A stretch of 64,000 bases of DNA from an uncultured Clostridium sp. (GCA_900538475.1 UPYT01000013.1:27497-91496), one strand, 5' to 3'; positions 26,494 to 37,485 are shown, numbered from the stretch's first letter. The notes: a model not told the origin generated them from the sequence alone. Numbers and translations: made by a program.

Positions 26494-27828
26494 TTACTTT
26501 TCCAAATTCACAAATTTTGTAAATTCCGGCTGCCACAGCAGATTCACGGTTCCAATAGGGCCGTTACGCTGTTTTGCAATAATTACCTCTGCAATGTTAG
26601 GCATATCCGTATCCTTGTTATAGTAATCATCACGGTAAAGAAACATTACTACGTCTGCGTCCTGCTCAATAGCCCCTGACTCACGCAAATCCGACAGCAT
26701 GGGCCGATGGTCTGTTCTCGTCTCACAGGCACGGCTCAGCTGGGACAGGGCCACCACAGGTGCATTCATCTCTCTGGCCAGGGCTTTTAAGGAACGGGAA
26801 ATCTCCGAAATCTCCTGCTGACGGCTTTCGCTGCTTTTTCCGCCGCTTCCGGACATCAGCTGAAGATAGTCGATAATAATCATGCTGAGCCCCTGCTCAA
26901 GCTTCATTTTCCTGCATTTGGATCGCAGCTCTGTAATCGAAATACCCGGCGTATCGTCAATGACCAGCTTGGAATTTCCAATCACACCGATTCCTTCCAC
27001 AATAGCATCCCAGTCTGAATCTGTCAGGTTTCCAGTTCTCAGCTTCTGAGAATCTACATTAGACTCCATAGCCAGCATACGGTTTACCAGCTGTTCCTTA
27101 GACATCTCCAGGCTGAATATCATACAGGGCAGCCCCTTGCGCACAGCCACATGATCAACCAGATTCAGGACAAATGCTGTTTTTCCCATTGAAGGGCGAG
27201 CCGCAATCAGAACAAAATCCGAAGGCTGCATGCCTGAGGTTTTATAATCCAGATCAATAAATCCTGTAGGAATACCCGTTACCGTTCCCTGGGTTTTCGA
27301 GGCAGCTTCTATTTTTTCCAGTACATTTAAGGCCACCTGCCTGATAGGAACAAATTCGCCGGAGCTGCGGCTCTGCAGAAGATCAAATACAGATTTTTCC
27401 GTTGCTGCTAGAATCTGCTCCAAAGGCTCTTTTCCCGCATAGCAGGTATTGGCAATTTCTTCGTTTACTTTAATCAACCTCCGCAGAACTGCCTTTTCCC
27501 GAACAATATTTGCATAGGATTTTACATTGGCTGATGTGGGAACTGTGGTAATAATATCCCGGACAAAATCAAGGCTGCTCACCTCCGGAGGAACGTCCTT
27601 CTCCTTCAGACGATCCTGAAGAGTGACCAGATCCACTGGTTTTCCCTCGTTAAACAGCTCTACCATGGTTTCAAACATAATTCCATACTGCTGCTGATAA
27701 AAATCCCTGGCAGTTACAATCTCAGAGGCCGCAATTATCGCTTCCTTGTCCATCAGCATGGAACCAATAACAGACTGCTCTGCCTCTATACTGTGGGGAA
27801 GTACCCGTTTCATCAAAGCTTCATCCAT
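26494..27828 (-). CDS. dnaB: Replicative DNA helicase DnaB
   Basis: DnaB is the hexameric helicase at the replication fork. The 444-residue protein has the N-terminal DnaB domain (HSIEAEQSVIGSMLMDKEA) and the RecA-like core with Walker A in ARPSMGKTAF, IFSLEMS, IIIDYLQLM and the arginine-finger region. Length is normal and no intein is present. It follows rplI and gdpP in the same direction, a conserved clostridial and bacillar arrangement. The ribosome site AGGAG is a little distant from the ATG at 27828. Confidence 0.96.
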   Translation of the reverse strand: MDEALMKRVLPHSIEAEQSVIGSMLMDKEAIIAASEIVTARDFYQQQYGIMFETMVELFNEGKPVDLVTLQDRLKEKDVPPEVSSLDFVRDIITTVPTSANVKSYANIVREKAVLRRLIKVNEEIANTCYAGKEPLEQILAATEKSVFDLLQSRSSGEFVPIRQVALNVLEKIEAASKTQGTVTGIPTGFIDLDYKTSGMQPSDFVLIAARPSMGKTAFVLNLVDHVAVRKGLPCMIFSLEMSKEQLVNRMLAMESNVDSQKLRTGNLTDSDWDAIVEGIGVIGNSKLVIDDTPGISITELRSKCRKMKLEQGLSMIIIDYLQLMSGSGGKSSESRQQEISEISRSLKALAREMNAPVVALSQLSRACETRTDHRPMLSDLRESGAIEQDADVVMFLYRDDYYNKDTDMPNIAEVIIAKQRNGPIGTVNLLWQPEFTKFVNLEK

Positions 27829-27870
27829 GATTTTGCTCGTCTCCTGTCTTTTTTACTTTCCATAGAACAA

Positions 27871-27899
27871 AATGGCTGCCCTTTTTACTGGCAGCCATT
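27871..27899 (-). terminator. Hairpin between rplI and dnaB
   Basis: AATGGCTGCC pairs with GGCAGCCATT around a 9-base loop, followed on the minus strand by TTTGTTC. It may partly terminate or process the gdpP-rplI-dnaB transcript. Confidence 0.65.
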
Positions 27900-27904
27900 G
27901 TCTC

Positions 27905-28351
27905 TTACGCTTCTGTCACCTTTACAGTCAGTTTTGCTGTTACATCTTTATGCAGCTTTACCGGCACCTCATGGTTTCCAAAGGTTTTAATCGGATCCGG
28001 CAGAACCAGCTTCTTCTTATCGATATCCAGACCCAGCTGCTCTGATGCCGCAGCGGCAATTTCCTTTCCAGATACAGAGCCAAATGCTTTTCCGCCTTCG
28101 CCTGCTTTCATCTTCAGCACAACCTGACCGCTCTCAATCTTTTCTGCCAGCTCCTTCGCTGCGGCCAGCTGTTCTGCTGCAACCTTGGCAGCATTGGCTT
28201 TCTGCAGCTTTAAATCATTTAGATTCTTGGCAGTAGCCTCCACGCCCAGCTTTTTGGGCAGAATAAAGTTTCTTGCATAGCCGTCATTTACCTTTACAAT
28301 CTGGCCCTTTTTTCCCAGAGCCTTTACATCCTCTAATAATACGATTTCCAT
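27905..28351 (-). CDS. rplI: 50S ribosomal protein L9
   Basis: The 148-residue protein starts [19 protein letters not shown] and has [15 protein letters not shown], the L9 signature, then a long helix and the C-terminal domain with [12 protein letters not shown]9 binds 23S rRNA at the base of the L1 stalk. Its ATG overlaps the gdpP stop by one base (TAATG), which indicates translational coupling. Confidence 0.97.
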   Translation of the reverse strand: MEIVLLEDVKALGKKGQIVKVNDGYARNFILPKKLGVEATAKNLNDLKLQKANAAKVAAEQLAAAKELAEKIESGQVVLKMKAGEGGKAFGSVSGKEIAAAASEQLGLDIDKKKLVLPDPIKTFGNHEVPVKLHKDVTAKLTVKVTEA

Positions 28352-30393
28352 TATGATATATCTCCCTTCTGCAGCATTTGATCAATTACTTCTTTTACGC
28401 GGCGTTTTGCGTCTTCAATGGTTCCATCCTTCAGCTGGGCACCTGCAATCGTTCGGTGGCCGCCGCCCCCCAGCTGCTCCATCATAACCTGAACATTTAC
28501 TTCGTCAATGGATCTGGCGCTGACATAAATGGTATTCTGATATTCTGTCAGAACTACAGAGGCCTTGATTCCCTTAATTTCCAACAGCTCATTAGCCGCC
28601 TGTGCACCGACAATCGTGGGACTGTGAAGCCCTTCTGCCGGACATACACCAATGGAAAAGCTGTCACGGTAAACCTCTGCCGAAGTAATGGTGTATGCTT
28701 TCGCCTTATAATCTGCCATATCGTCCCGGAACAGCTTCCTCACCCTTGTTACGTCAGCTCCGCTGCGCCGCAGATAAGCTGCCGCTTCAAATGTCCGCAC
28801 CCCGGTCTGATTGGTGAAATTGTTGGTGTCAATTACAATTCCCGCATACATGGTATCTGCCTCTGCCGGCTTAATCCGGATTCCGTCTGCAATGTACTGT
28901 AGCACCTCTGCAACCATTTCACAGGTAGAGGATGCATAGGGCTCCACGTAGGAAAGCACTGCGTTGGTAATCACCTCACTGCTCTGGCGATGGTGATCCA
29001 GAACAACAATCGTCTTTACCATTTTTAAAAGCTCCGGTGCATCCGTAATACTGGGGCGGTTCACATCGACTACCACCAGCATGGTATTGTTATCTACCAG
29101 CTCCGCAGCCTGAGGCCCTTTCAGGAACAGATCCTCCGGATATTCCGGATTATCCAAAAAGCGATCCATCATAGGCTGTACGGATGAGGTTACCTGGTTA
29201 ATTACAATGTGGGCTTTTTTATTCAATGCCACAGCTATCCGGTAAATACCGATGGCTGCGCCAAAAGAATCAATATCGCTCATCTGGTGTCCCATAATCA
29301 GCAGGCGATCCTTCGTTTCCACCAGTTCCCGAAGTGCATGGGCCTTGACACGGGCCTTAACGCGGGTTGCCTTTTCCAGCTGCTGAGATTTTCCGCCATA
29401 ATACTGAATCCGGCTTCCATCTTTCACTACCGCCTGATCACCGCCCCGTCCCAAAGCCATATCAATGGCAGCCCGGGCAAAATCATAATTCTGGCTGTAG
29501 CTGTCTCCGCCCATACCGATTCCGATACTTAAGGTCACGGCCATCTCATTTCCAATATTAACCGCCTTTACCTCTTCCAGAATGGAGAAACGCTCCTCCT
29601 CCAGCTGTTCCATATACTTCTGCTTGATGGTAAAGAAATACTTATCCTTTTCCAGTTTCTTCACCACACCCTCAATGGAACCAATAGCCTTATTGATTTT
29701 CCGATCAATCAAAGCCGTCAACAGAGAGCGGCGAACCTCCTCCACACTTTCCAGCGCCTCATCATAGTTATCCAGATAAATCAGTCCCGCCACCATACGC
29801 TCATCTGTAATCTCCTGACGATAACGAAGAATCTCTGTCTCGTCAAACAGATATACAGCCAGCAGCTTCTGGCGGCTGACCAGAGCCTCAATATCCTCCT
29901 CCTCTGTTCCGCTTACAAATATGGGCTGCAGATCCAGACGGAACTTATACTCCCCAAAAGAAGTATGTACCTGCGCTGTTTCATTATCCACAGCAAGATC
30001 TGTCTTTGTTACCTCTGGAAACAGTGAAAGCAGATTTTTTCTTGTGCCTTTTTCCAGGGCAATGATTTCCTGAAAGGCCTGATTCATCCAGACAATTCTT
30101 CCATCATCATCTGCCAGGGCATAGGGAAGCGCCATCTCTGTCAGCAGCTGCTTCTGAATCCAGGCATATTCGGCGGAAAACTCCACCAGACCGCCCAGTA
30201 CCCGCTTGCGGCTGTAAACTCTCAGCCAGGCAGACATCGCAATATATGTGATAGTAAACGGCAGCATCATACATGCCGCCTGCCAGCTTACAAGAAGTAC
30301 TGCCACATTGGCAAACATCAGAAACAGCGATAGAAGCAGCGGCCAGGCCAGATACCACTTCAACTGTCCTCGTACTTTCATATTCTCTTTCAT
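28351..30393 (-). CDS. gdpP: Cyclic-di-AMP phosphodiesterase GdpP
   Basis: The 680-residue protein has two N-terminal membrane segments, a PAS domain (about 70-150), a degenerate GGDEF domain (about 170-305) and a DHH/DHHA1 phosphodiesterase unit. The catalytic motifs are [32 protein letters not shown] and [13 protein letters not shown]. GdpP hydrolyses c-di-AMP and so affects potassium and osmolyte balance and wall integrity. This is the first gene of the gdpP-rplI-dnaB group. AAGGAG precedes the ATG. Confidence 0.95.
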   Translation of the reverse strand: MKENMKVRGQLKWYLAWPLLLSLFLMFANVAVLLVSWQAACMMLPFTITYIAMSAWLRVYSRKRVLGGLVEFSAEYAWIQKQLLTEMALPYALADDDGRIVWMNQAFQEIIALEKGTRKNLLSLFPEVTKTDLAVDNETAQVHTSFGEYKFRLDLQPIFVSGTEEEDIEALVSRQKLLAVYLFDETEILRYRQEITDERMVAGLIYLDNYDEALESVEEVRRSLLTALIDRKINKAIGSIEGVVKKLEKDKYFFTIKQKYMEQLEEERFSILEEVKAVNIGNEMAVTLSIGIGMGGDSYSQNYDFARAAIDMALGRGGDQAVVKDGSRIQYYGGKSQQLEKATRVKARVKAHALRELVETKDRLLIMGHQMSDIDSFGAAIGIYRIAVALNKKAHIVINQVTSSVQPMMDRFLDNPEYPEDLFLKGPQAAELVDNNTMLVVVDVNRPSITDAPELLKMVKTIVVLDHHRQSSEVITNAVLSYVEPYASSTCEMVAEVLQYIADGIRIKPAEADTMYAGIVIDTNNFTNQTGVRTFEAAAYLRRSGADVTRVRKLFRDDMADYKAKAYTITSAEVYRDSFSIGVCPAEGLHSPTIVGAQAANELLEIKGIKASVVLTEYQNTIYVSARSIDEVNVQVMMEQLGGGGHRTIAGAQLKDGTIEDAKRRVKEVIDQMLQKGDIS

Positions 30394-30663
30394 AACCGTT
30401 CTCCTTACCGAATTCCCAGTATCCTAAAAACAGCCATCTGACTTATAATTATATCATAGGAAGCCCTTTTCGTCTACAGCGGGAAAATGCTTGGCAGCAG
30501 GAAGAGGCGGCCACAGGGAGGATGAAAGCGCACTTTCTCAGGCAGTTCCTCCATTGTTTTTTTCCTGTTTTTATTATAAAATGAAAAAGATTGATCAGAA
30601 ACATTTTACAATTCCTATATGACAGCACTTGAAGTGACATATAAAAACAAGGAGACAGCAGCT

Positions 30664-31812
30664 ATGACAAAAAAAGAAATTTCAGAAATCAAACGTCAGT
30701 TTACCCCCTCCAACTGTTCCATTACCCGTATCTGCGGCTGTTATGTGGACGGAGAAAAAAATAAAAAAGCCCTGTTCAAAGAAGCCTTTCTTTCCCTTCC
30801 GGAAGAAGATATGTTTAAATACTTTGAAATTCTTCGGAAAAATCTTTCCGGCACTCTGGGAAAAAATCTCATGAATCTGGAGTTTCCTCTGGAAGCAGAA
30901 AAAGAAGGAGGCCCCCACGAATTTCTTCTGAAGCTGAGAAACAGCCGGCTTCAGGACGAGGCTCTTCTGGAAGCTTTTTATGATCGGATTATAGAAACCT
31001 ATGAATATGTAGGCAATTATCTGATCCTACTGATTCACGATGCTTATGATATTCCCGGAAAAACCTCAGACGGACTGGAAATGGATGATGCCTCTGATGA
31101 AGTCTACAGCTACATTCTCTGCAGCATCTGCCCCGTTGATCTGTCAAAGCCAGGATTAAGCTACAATGAGCTGGAAAACCTTTTCCAGAATCGGGTCCGC
31201 GACTGGGTGGTGGGAAAGCCGGAGCTTGGCTTCCTTTTCCCGGCCTTCAATGACCGCTCCACGGATCTCCACGGAGCCCTGTATTACTCCAAAAATGTCA
31301 ATGACCTTCATGATTCCTTTATGGAACAGCTGTTAGGCTGCCCCCTTCCTCTGCCTGCCCAGTTTCAGAAGGAATCCTTCCAGGCAATTATTGAGGAAAC
31401 CCTGGGAGATGCCTGTGACTACGAAACGGTTAAAAGCATTCACGAAAATCTTAGTGAAATGCTGGAGGAGCACAAGGATCAGCCGGAGCCTCTGATGCTG
31501 GATAAGTATCAGGTTAAGTCCCTGCTGGAGCAAAGCGGAGTCGAGGAAGAGCAGCTTTCCCACTTTGACGAAGCCTTTGATGAAACCGCAGGACCAGGTG
31601 CTTCTATTTTTGCCGGAAATGTCGTAAATACCCGGGCTCTTGAAGTAAAAACACCAGATGTAATTATAAAGGTCAACCCGGAACGGGCTGACCTGGTAGA
31701 AACCCGCGAAATCGACGGACGCCAGTGCCTTGTCATTGCCATTGACGGAGGCGTAGAGGTCAACGGGATCGTTGTAAATGAAAATAATAAGGGATCTCAA
31801 CAAGAAGCATAA
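30664..31812 (+). CDS. DUF4317 family protein
   Basis: The 382-residue protein starts MTKKEISEIKRQFTPSNCSI, then RICGCYVDGEKNK, which I recognise as DUF4317, a family common in clostridia and without known function. It is acidic, soluble and lacks obvious catalytic motifs. AAGGAG lies before the ATG at 30664; the frame extends 15 codons upstream without support. Its last 53 bases overlap, tail to tail, the end of the MATE gene on the other strand, leaving no room for a terminator between them. Confidence 0.85.
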   Translation: MTKKEISEIKRQFTPSNCSITRICGCYVDGEKNKKALFKEAFLSLPEEDMFKYFEILRKNLSGTLGKNLMNLEFPLEAEKEGGPHEFLLKLRNSRLQDEALLEAFYDRIIETYEYVGNYLILLIHDAYDIPGKTSDGLEMDDASDEVYSYILCSICPVDLSKPGLSYNELENLFQNRVRDWVVGKPELGFLFPAFNDRSTDLHGALYYSKNVNDLHDSFMEQLLGCPLPLPAQFQKESFQAIIEETLGDACDYETVKSIHENLSEMLEEHKDQPEPLMLDKYQVKSLLEQSGVEEEQLSHFDEAFDETAGPGASIFAGNVVNTRALEVKTPDVIIKVNPERADLVETREIDGRQCLVIAIDGGVEVNGIVVNENNKGSQQEA

Positions 31813-33106
31813 CGCTCCACCCAGCGGCGCAGGCAAAGGCTACTCCGCTGATTCCCATAGAAGGCGTGAGGAGCCATGTGAAAATGACCCGCAGACTGGT
31901 CTGAATAAAGGTTCCCAGAAGGGTCATTTTCATCATGCCCATGCCCCGGTAAAAGCCCTGAAATCCATTGGTAAAGGCGGGAAAAATATAAAAAAATGCC
32001 ATAATTGCAAGATACTGACCGCCAATGACTGCAATGGCCTCTGCGCTTTCTCCGGTGACAAACAGCCTTAATACCGTATTTCGAATCAAAAGCACCACTG
32101 CACAAATTCCAATCCAGTATCCAAACTCCAGCAAAAGCCCGCGGCCAAAGCCTTTTTTCATCCGCTCCGGCTTTTGTGCTCCCCGATTCTGGGCCACAAA
32201 CGTAGTAATTCCATGAGAAATGCTCTGCTCTGGAAGACATGCAAAATCATCGATCCTGGTTACTGCATTGTAGGCGGCAATCACGTCCACTCCCAGGGTA
32301 TTGACGGCCCCCTGAATCAGCACCTTTCCAACCGGCTGGCAGGACTGCTGCAGCGCTGTAACGGAACCATACTGCAGCGTCGTTTTCAGCAGCCCCCGAT
32401 CCATTACAAATTCGCCTCTCTCCAGCCGGAGCAAAGGAATCTTCTGATACACATACCAGACAGACAAGCCCGCAGATACTGCCTCTGCCGCCACTGTGGT
32501 AACAGCCGAACACACAATTCCAAAGCCCAGACCTCCGATAAAGATCAAATCCAGCACTCCATTAAGCACCGAGGAAAACATCAGAAATTTCAGCGGCGTT
32601 TTCGAATCTCCTACGCTTTTGAGCGCAGATGACAGTGCATTATAAAAATAAGTAAAGGGCGCGCCAATAAAAATAATTCTTAAATACACCGCAGTCATTT
32701 TCATCAGTTCCTCCGGCACATGAAGCAATCTCAGAAGCGCCGGAGTAAAGATGATTCCCATCCCTGTCACAGCCAAAGAAAAATACAGGCCAAACAGGAC
32801 TGCCGTAGACATTTCTCTTTTCAGCTTTTCCAGATGTTTTGCCCCAAAAAATTCACTCATCAGCACACCGGCCCCCATACAGATTCCGGAAATACCTAAT
32901 ATTACAAGATTCATCACCGGGCTGGCCATTCCCTCTGCCGCCAATGCCTCTTTTCCAATAAACCGGCCTGCAATGATAGAATCTACTGCATTGTAAGTCA
33001 ACTGAAACAAATTACCCAGAATCAGAGGAACAGAATAGCTGATTAACTGCCGGGTAATGGATCCCTGTGTCATATCCATTGCCACTGTCTTTTTTCCCAT
33101 TATCAT
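31760..33106 (-). CDS. MATE-family efflux transporter
   Basis: The 448-residue protein has twelve membrane segments and family motifs: LGNLFQLTYNAVDSIIAGRF in helix 1, FGAKHLEKLK in the loop and ALKSVGDSKTPLKF. MATE pumps export cationic drugs or metabolites using Na+ or H+. Two start codons are close together (33106 and 33100); the second has better spacing from GGAG. The 3' end overlaps the convergent DUF4317 gene by 53 bases. The substrate cannot be inferred. Confidence 0.92.
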   Translation of the reverse strand: MIMGKKTVAMDMTQGSITRQLISYSVPLILGNLFQLTYNAVDSIIAGRFIGKEALAAEGMASPVMNLVILGISGICMGAGVLMSEFFGAKHLEKLKREMSTAVLFGLYFSLAVTGMGIIFTPALLRLLHVPEELMKMTAVYLRIIFIGAPFTYFYNALSSALKSVGDSKTPLKFLMFSSVLNGVLDLIFIGGLGFGIVCSAVTTVAAEAVSAGLSVWYVYQKIPLLRLERGEFVMDRGLLKTTLQYGSVTALQQSCQPVGKVLIQGAVNTLGVDVIAAYNAVTRIDDFACLPEQSISHGITTFVAQNRGAQKPERMKKGFGRGLLLEFGYWIGICAVVLLIRNTVLRLFVTGESAEAIAVIGGQYLAIMAFFYIFPAFTNGFQGFYRGMGMMKMTLLGTFIQTSLRVIFTWLLTPSMGISGVAFACAAGWSVMLLVEIPYYFHLQRSR

Positions 33107-33309
33107 TCACTCCTGACCGTTCTCTTTTTCTCAAAACCCTGTCTGCTGTGCCTGCCTAACCAGCTTTTGAACGAACTCTTTTCATTATACTGCCGCCGCA
33201 GAAAAAGACAATAAAAATCCGGTTATACTTCTGTATTTTTCTCCAGGGATTTACATTTACATAAAAATCCGATATACTGAAAATCACTTAGAACGAAGGA
33301 GGCCTTTTC

Positions 33310-33576
33310 ATGTTTCGTATGTGGGGAAAAATCTGGAAAAACAGCCGTATGCTTCAGGATACTGTCATCTGCATGACAGATTATCGGATGTCCCGCACAC
33401 AGATGGTCTTCCAGTCTCTGGATGATATCTGCTGTCAGTTTGATTTGAGCAAACCCATCTGGCTGGATTCCAATATTACAGACTTCAAACGCCACGATAA
33501 AACACGGTTCAGCCAGGATAATTTTATTGAAGAAATTGAATTTGATTATCTGGAAATTCAGGTACTTGAGGAGTAG
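33310..33576 (+). CDS. Small conserved hypothetical protein
   Basis: I do not assign a function to this 88-residue protein. It starts MFRMWGKIWKNSRMLQDTVI and contains DYRMSRTQMVFQSLDDICCQ and WLDSNITDFKRHDKTRFSQD. It looks soluble with mixed charge. AAGGAGG precedes the ATG at good spacing and an intrinsic terminator follows at 33639, so it is a real monocistronic gene. It converges with pgi. Confidence 0.75.
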   Translation: MFRMWGKIWKNSRMLQDTVICMTDYRMSRTQMVFQSLDDICCQFDLSKPIWLDSNITDFKRHDKTRFSQDNFIEEIEFDYLEIQVLEE

Positions 33577-33638
33577 AAATGCCGAAAAACGCCTTTCTGA
33601 AACGGTCATTTTGGAAAACTCTTCACAGGTCAAATTGC

Positions 33639-33690
33639 AGAGAGCAGATACCGCCCCCAATGGGCAGCACCTGCTCTCTTTCTCTTTTAT
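33639..33690 (+). terminator. Terminator of the small gene at 33310
   Basis: AGAGAGCAG pairs with CTGCTCTCT, with a smaller GCCC/GGGC hairpin within the loop, followed by TTCTCTTTTATT. Confidence 0.75.
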
Positions 33691-33751
33691 TGTATTCTGT
33701 TTATGGTCATTTTTTAACTGCCGCTGTTTTTACAAAGGCTTCTGCTTTCAA

Positions 33752-35101
33752 TTACAGTCTGGCCAGCAGTTTTTCTCTCTCATCCTCATATCCCGGCTTG
33801 CCAAGCAGCGCGAACATATTACGCTTGTAGCTTTCTACTCCAGGCTGGTTAAACGGATTCACACCCAGAATATATCCGCTGACACCGCAGGCAAACTCAA
33901 AGAAATAGAACAGCTCGCCCAGATAGAATTCATTCTGTTCCGGAATGCGAACCATCAGGTTCGGAACGTTGCCGTCTGTATGAGCAAGGATCGTTCCGTT
34001 CATAGCACTCTTATTTACAAAGTCAACGCTCTTTCCTGCCAGATAGTTCATACCGTCTGTATCAACATCTTCTTTATTCAGCAGAATCTCTGCCGGAGAC
34101 TCTTCTACACTCATAACAGTCTCGAACATAATTCTTGCGCCGTCCTGAATAAACTGTCCCATAGAGTGCAGATCTGTGGTCAGATCTACTGCTGCCGGGA
34201 AAATACCCTTCTGATCCTTGCCTTCACTTTCTCCGAACAGCTGCTTCCACCACTCAGATACATAATGCAGGCTGGGCTCATAGTTGGCTACGATCTCTAC
34301 GTTTTTACCTTTTCTCAGAAGAATATTGCGGATTGCGGCATACAGCAGAGCGCCGTTAGACTCATATGGATCTTCCAGTGCTTTCTTTCTTCCGGAAGCA
34401 GCGCCCTCCATCAGCTTGTCAATGTCCAGACCTGCTGCTGCGATGGGAAGAAGACCTACTGCTGTCAGCACGGAGAAACGACCGCCTACATCATCCGGAA
34501 CTACAAAGGACTCATAGCCTTCTTCGTTAGCCAGGTTCTTCAGGGCTCCTCTTGCCTTGTCTGTGGTTGCGTAAATACGCTTGTTTGCTTCTTCGCGGCC
34601 ATATTTTTCAATCAGCATTTCCTTAAATACACGGAATGCGATAGCCGGCTCTGTGGTTGTTCCGGATTTGGAAATAATATTGATAGAGAAATCTTTTCCC
34701 TCCAGTACGTCCTTTAAATCATGGATATACTTGCTGCTGATGCTGTTTCCTACAAAATAGATCTCAGGAACCTTTCTCTTGCTCTTATCCAAAACATTGT
34801 GGAAGCTGTGGCTTAAAAATTCAATCGCTGCACGGGCGCCCAGATAGGAACCGCCGATTCCTACAACCAGAAGTACGTCTGAATCGCTCTGAATCTTCTT
34901 TGCTGCTGCTTTGATTCGTTCAAACTCTTCCTTATCGTAATCTACCGGAAGATCAATCCAGCCGACAAAATCATTTCCAGCTCCTGACTTACTGATCAGA
35001 GTCTCTTTTGCCCCCATAACAGTACTCTTAAAATTTGCCAATTCCTCTGCAGATACAAAATCAGCAACCTTGGAATAATCAAATGTTACAGTCTTGCCCA
35101 T
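33752..35101 (-). CDS. pgi: Glucose-6-phosphate isomerase
   Basis: This enzyme interconverts glucose 6-phosphate and fructose 6-phosphate in glycolysis. The 449-residue length is typical of Gram-positive forms. Signatures are [47 protein letters not shown] and [12 protein letters not shown] near the C-terminus. The start at 35101 follows AAAGGAGAG; the frame runs 14 codons longer. It is a single gene. A 396-codon open frame on the opposite strand is only its shadow. Confidence 0.97.
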   Translation of the reverse strand: MGKTVTFDYSKVADFVSAEELANFKSTVMGAKETLISKSGAGNDFVGWIDLPVDYDKEEFERIKAAAKKIQSDSDVLLVVGIGGSYLGARAAIEFLSHSFHNVLDKSKRKVPEIYFVGNSISSKYIHDLKDVLEGKDFSINIISKSGTTTEPAIAFRVFKEMLIEKYGREEANKRIYATTDKARGALKNLANEEGYESFVVPDDVGGRFSVLTAVGLLPIAAAGLDIDKLMEGAASGRKKALEDPYESNGALLYAAIRNILLRKGKNVEIVANYEPSLHYVSEWWKQLFGESEGKDQKGIFPAAVDLTTDLHSMGQFIQDGARIMFETVMSVEESPAEILLNKEDVDTDGMNYLAGKSVDFVNKSAMNGTILAHTDGNVPNLMVRIPEQNEFYLGELFYFFEFACGVSGYILGVNPFNQPGVESYKRNMFALLGKPGYEDEREKLLARL

Positions 35102-35211
35102 AATTTTCTCTCCTTTTCTTCTGTTCCCCGGTCCAATTCCCACAATGCCTCTTTCCGAGAACCATTATTGAATTAATTATACCATATTCTCCACAAAAAT
35201 GCGACACAATT

Positions 35212-36423
35212 TCACACCAAATACTGCTTTAAAATATCTCCGATCAGCTCTACCTCCTCTGGTCTCAAATCCCTCAGCCAGTTTTCATCGGCTGCACGGC
35301 TTTTTTCACGACAGGCTGCAATCTGCTCCAGGCTCTTCCTCAGATAATCCAAATCGCGAATGGTCTTCAGTCCCGAATTTTCGCCCTGCTCTCCTGTCCC
35401 GCTATTTCCATAGCCGCCTGCAGCTGCCTTTCCTCCTGCACCTCTTCCTTCAAATCCATCTGCCTCGCTGTCAGCCTGGATTCCCGTTCTGACTCTGGAA
35501 TCACTCCGTCCTCCATGCTCCGACACTCTACTTTCTCTGTCTAAAGTCCCCGATTCTCCATGGATTCCCTCAGAAAGCTTCTGGCTGCTTCTGTTTTTCC
35601 CATTTCCACGAAGCCCGCCAAACAAAGCACGCCTTGACTCTGTCAGACTCTCTGCAGCCACAGTCTCTGTCTTCCTGCCTCCAGACAGTTTCTCTTCCCG
35701 CGCTCCCGCTGCTTCCATCTGCCCTTCAAGCTCTGCTCGCTCTGAAGCCGTTCCGGAAAATGCATTGCTGCCTGAAACCTCCTGTTCTGCGTCTGCTGCA
35801 GTCTGGGTTCTTCGAACCAGTTTTCCTTCCCGTTTTCCTACCGTTCTGACCCCTCGCAGCCCGGAACGCTCCTGTGCCGTTTTGTCTCGCTGACTGCCTT
35901 CTCCAGACATACTCCGTGCCATTCTGGGATACATCACATTCTCCAGATAGTCCTGAAGCGCTGCCTGCAGCTGTTCTCTCCAGCCGCCTGTCACACCGTT
36001 ATCAAAAAGCATGGTGAGCATTGCCAAGAGGACTGAGCCTCCTCCGTACAGAACAATGTAAAAAGTATCCAGCCGATACCAGTAAGAAAGAAATGCTCCA
36101 AGACCTCCTGCCAAAAGGCAAAGCCAGGTCCACTGCATACACAGGTTACTCCAGCCTGACAGATTCACGCCCATAATCTTCATTTCATACAGCTGGTGCT
36201 CCAGCCATGCTCCACTGTCAGACATCCCTTGGTTCATCCGATATGTATTTTCTGCTTTCTGCCGCAGCTCCTTCAGGCTCTTATTTTTTGTCAGCGCCAG
36301 ATTTGTACTTTCTTTTATCAGTCTTTTGTAGAAGCGTTTGGTAATCGCTCTCGTCATAATGCCGAGTACGCAGATTCCTGCCAGCACATACAGTGCCTTT
36401 CCTGTTTCCAGTAATTGTAACAT
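35212..36423 (-). CDS. Membrane protein of unknown function with a long charged tail
   Basis: The 403-residue protein begins MLQLLETGKALYVLAGICVL, a first membrane helix. Two more membrane segments follow at about residues 97-115 and 123-140. From about 175 to 370 it is low-complexity, rich in Gly, Arg, Glu and Ser (for example GGRKTETVAAESLTESRRAL), and the C-terminus returns to an ordered LEQIAACREKSRA and LIGDILKQYLV. I do not recognise the family. GGGGAG precedes the ATG at 36423; the longer frame is unsupported. Confidence 0.65.
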   Translation of the reverse strand: MLQLLETGKALYVLAGICVLGIMTRAITKRFYKRLIKESTNLALTKNKSLKELRQKAENTYRMNQGMSDSGAWLEHQLYEMKIMGVNLSGWSNLCMQWTWLCLLAGGLGAFLSYWYRLDTFYIVLYGGGSVLLAMLTMLFDNGVTGGWREQLQAALQDYLENVMYPRMARSMSGEGSQRDKTAQERSGLRGVRTVGKREGKLVRRTQTAADAEQEVSGSNAFSGTASERAELEGQMEAAGAREEKLSGGRKTETVAAESLTESRRALFGGLRGNGKNRSSQKLSEGIHGESGTLDRESRVSEHGGRSDSRVRTGIQADSEADGFEGRGAGGKAAAGGYGNSGTGEQGENSGLKTIRDLDYLRKSLEQIAACREKSRAADENWLRDLRPEEVELIGDILKQYLV

Positions 36424-36580
36424 AAAAACAGCTCCCCTTTCTTTCTTGATGACATCCCCATTATACCGGGCAAAATCACTTTTGGAAAGTTCAGGGAGCC
36501 TAGAATCGATCATCAAATTCTGCTAAAATTCGATTCTTAACTTCATATTGAATATTCTTTCATGGAAAATTTTGTCAATT

Positions 36581-37273
36581 TTAATATGCCTCAATAAGAG
36601 CTTTTGTCAATCTGGTGCTGTGAAGAATAGCCTGACGCTCAAATTCCGGGTAATCCATAGATGCGCTGTCATCTGCCTTGTCGGAAATTGCCCGAACAAT
36701 CAGAAACGGAATCCCGTTTAAATATGCTGCCTGGGCAATAGCTGCTCCTTCCATCTCAGTACAGAATCCCTGGAAGGTATCTGTCAGCCACTGCTTTTTT
36801 TCTTTATCAGAAATAAACTGATCTCCAGTCACAATCCGGCCTTCAAAAACTCCCAACTCCGGGTTTACTTTCTGGCTGCAGGCAAGAGCCATTTTTCTCA
36901 GTTTTTCGTCCGCCTCGAATGAAAAAACATCCATCTGAGGAATCTGACCAACCGGATATCCGAATGCTACCGCATCGACATCATGCTGAACTGCATCTGT
37001 AGAAAGAACCATATCTCCGATATTAATCTCTGCTCTCAGGGAACCCGCAATTCCTGTATTTACAATTCCGTCCACCTGGAACCGATCTGCCAGAATCTGT
37101 ACACACATAGCCGCATTTACTTTTCCAATACCGGATCTTACAACCACAGCCTCTTTTCCGCCAATGGTTCCCTGGTAAAATTCCATCCCTGCTGCCTGTA
37201 CAATTTTTACATTGCTCATTTCCTGCTTTAACTGAGAAACCTCATCTGCCATTGCCCCGATAATTCCTAACAT
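36581..37273 (-). CDS. mtnN: 5'-methylthioadenosine/S-adenosylhomocysteine nucleosidase
   Basis: The enzyme removes adenine from methylthioadenosine and S-adenosylhomocysteine, clearing SAM by-products. The 230-residue protein starts MLGIIGAMADEVSQLK and has NTGIAGSLRAEINIGDMVLS, the catalytic EMEGAAIAQAAYLNGIPF and VRAISDKAD. These match the family throughout. AGAAGGAG precedes the ATG. Recycling fits the SAM-using PflA in this genome, though the genes are distant. Confidence 0.96.
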   Translation of the reverse strand: MLGIIGAMADEVSQLKQEMSNVKIVQAAGMEFYQGTIGGKEAVVVRSGIGKVNAAMCVQILADRFQVDGIVNTGIAGSLRAEINIGDMVLSTDAVQHDVDAVAFGYPVGQIPQMDVFSFEADEKLRKMALACSQKVNPELGVFEGRIVTGDQFISDKEKKQWLTDTFQGFCTEMEGAAIAQAAYLNGIPFLIVRAISDKADDSASMDYPEFERQAILHSTRLTKALIEAY

Positions 37274-37404
37274 AATTGCTTAAATCTCCTTCTTCTCTGT
37301 CCATAAATAAGAAAGTATATGACCTGCGGGCGCATTCCCGCACCAAAACACAGCTGCATCAGAAGCGATTTCCTCTGACGCATCATGCACGTCTTCAATG
37401 AAAG

Positions 37405-37460
37405 AAAAAGAATGGTGCTGCCTTTCGTCTGCTTTTCAGCCAGCGGCACCATTCTTTCTC
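37405..37460 (-). terminator. Terminator of the rubredoxin gene
   Basis: AAAGAATGGTGCTG pairs with CAGCGGCACCATTCTTT with one bulged region. The ends are A/T rich. It lies 25 bases beyond the rubredoxin stop. Confidence 0.72.
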
Positions 37461-37485
37461 TCATAAAATCAATCAAACTCTGAGC

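Noticed and set aside
33527..34717. A 396-codon open frame on the plus strand opposite pgi
   Set aside because: It lies wholly antisense to the well-defined glucose-6-phosphate isomerase and its translation is Cys/Phe-rich without any family resemblance. It is a codon-usage shadow.
37267..37476. A 69-codon minus-strand frame between mtnN and rubredoxin
   Set aside because: It runs through the rubredoxin terminator hairpin and overlaps the mtnN start; its sequence is not protein-like.
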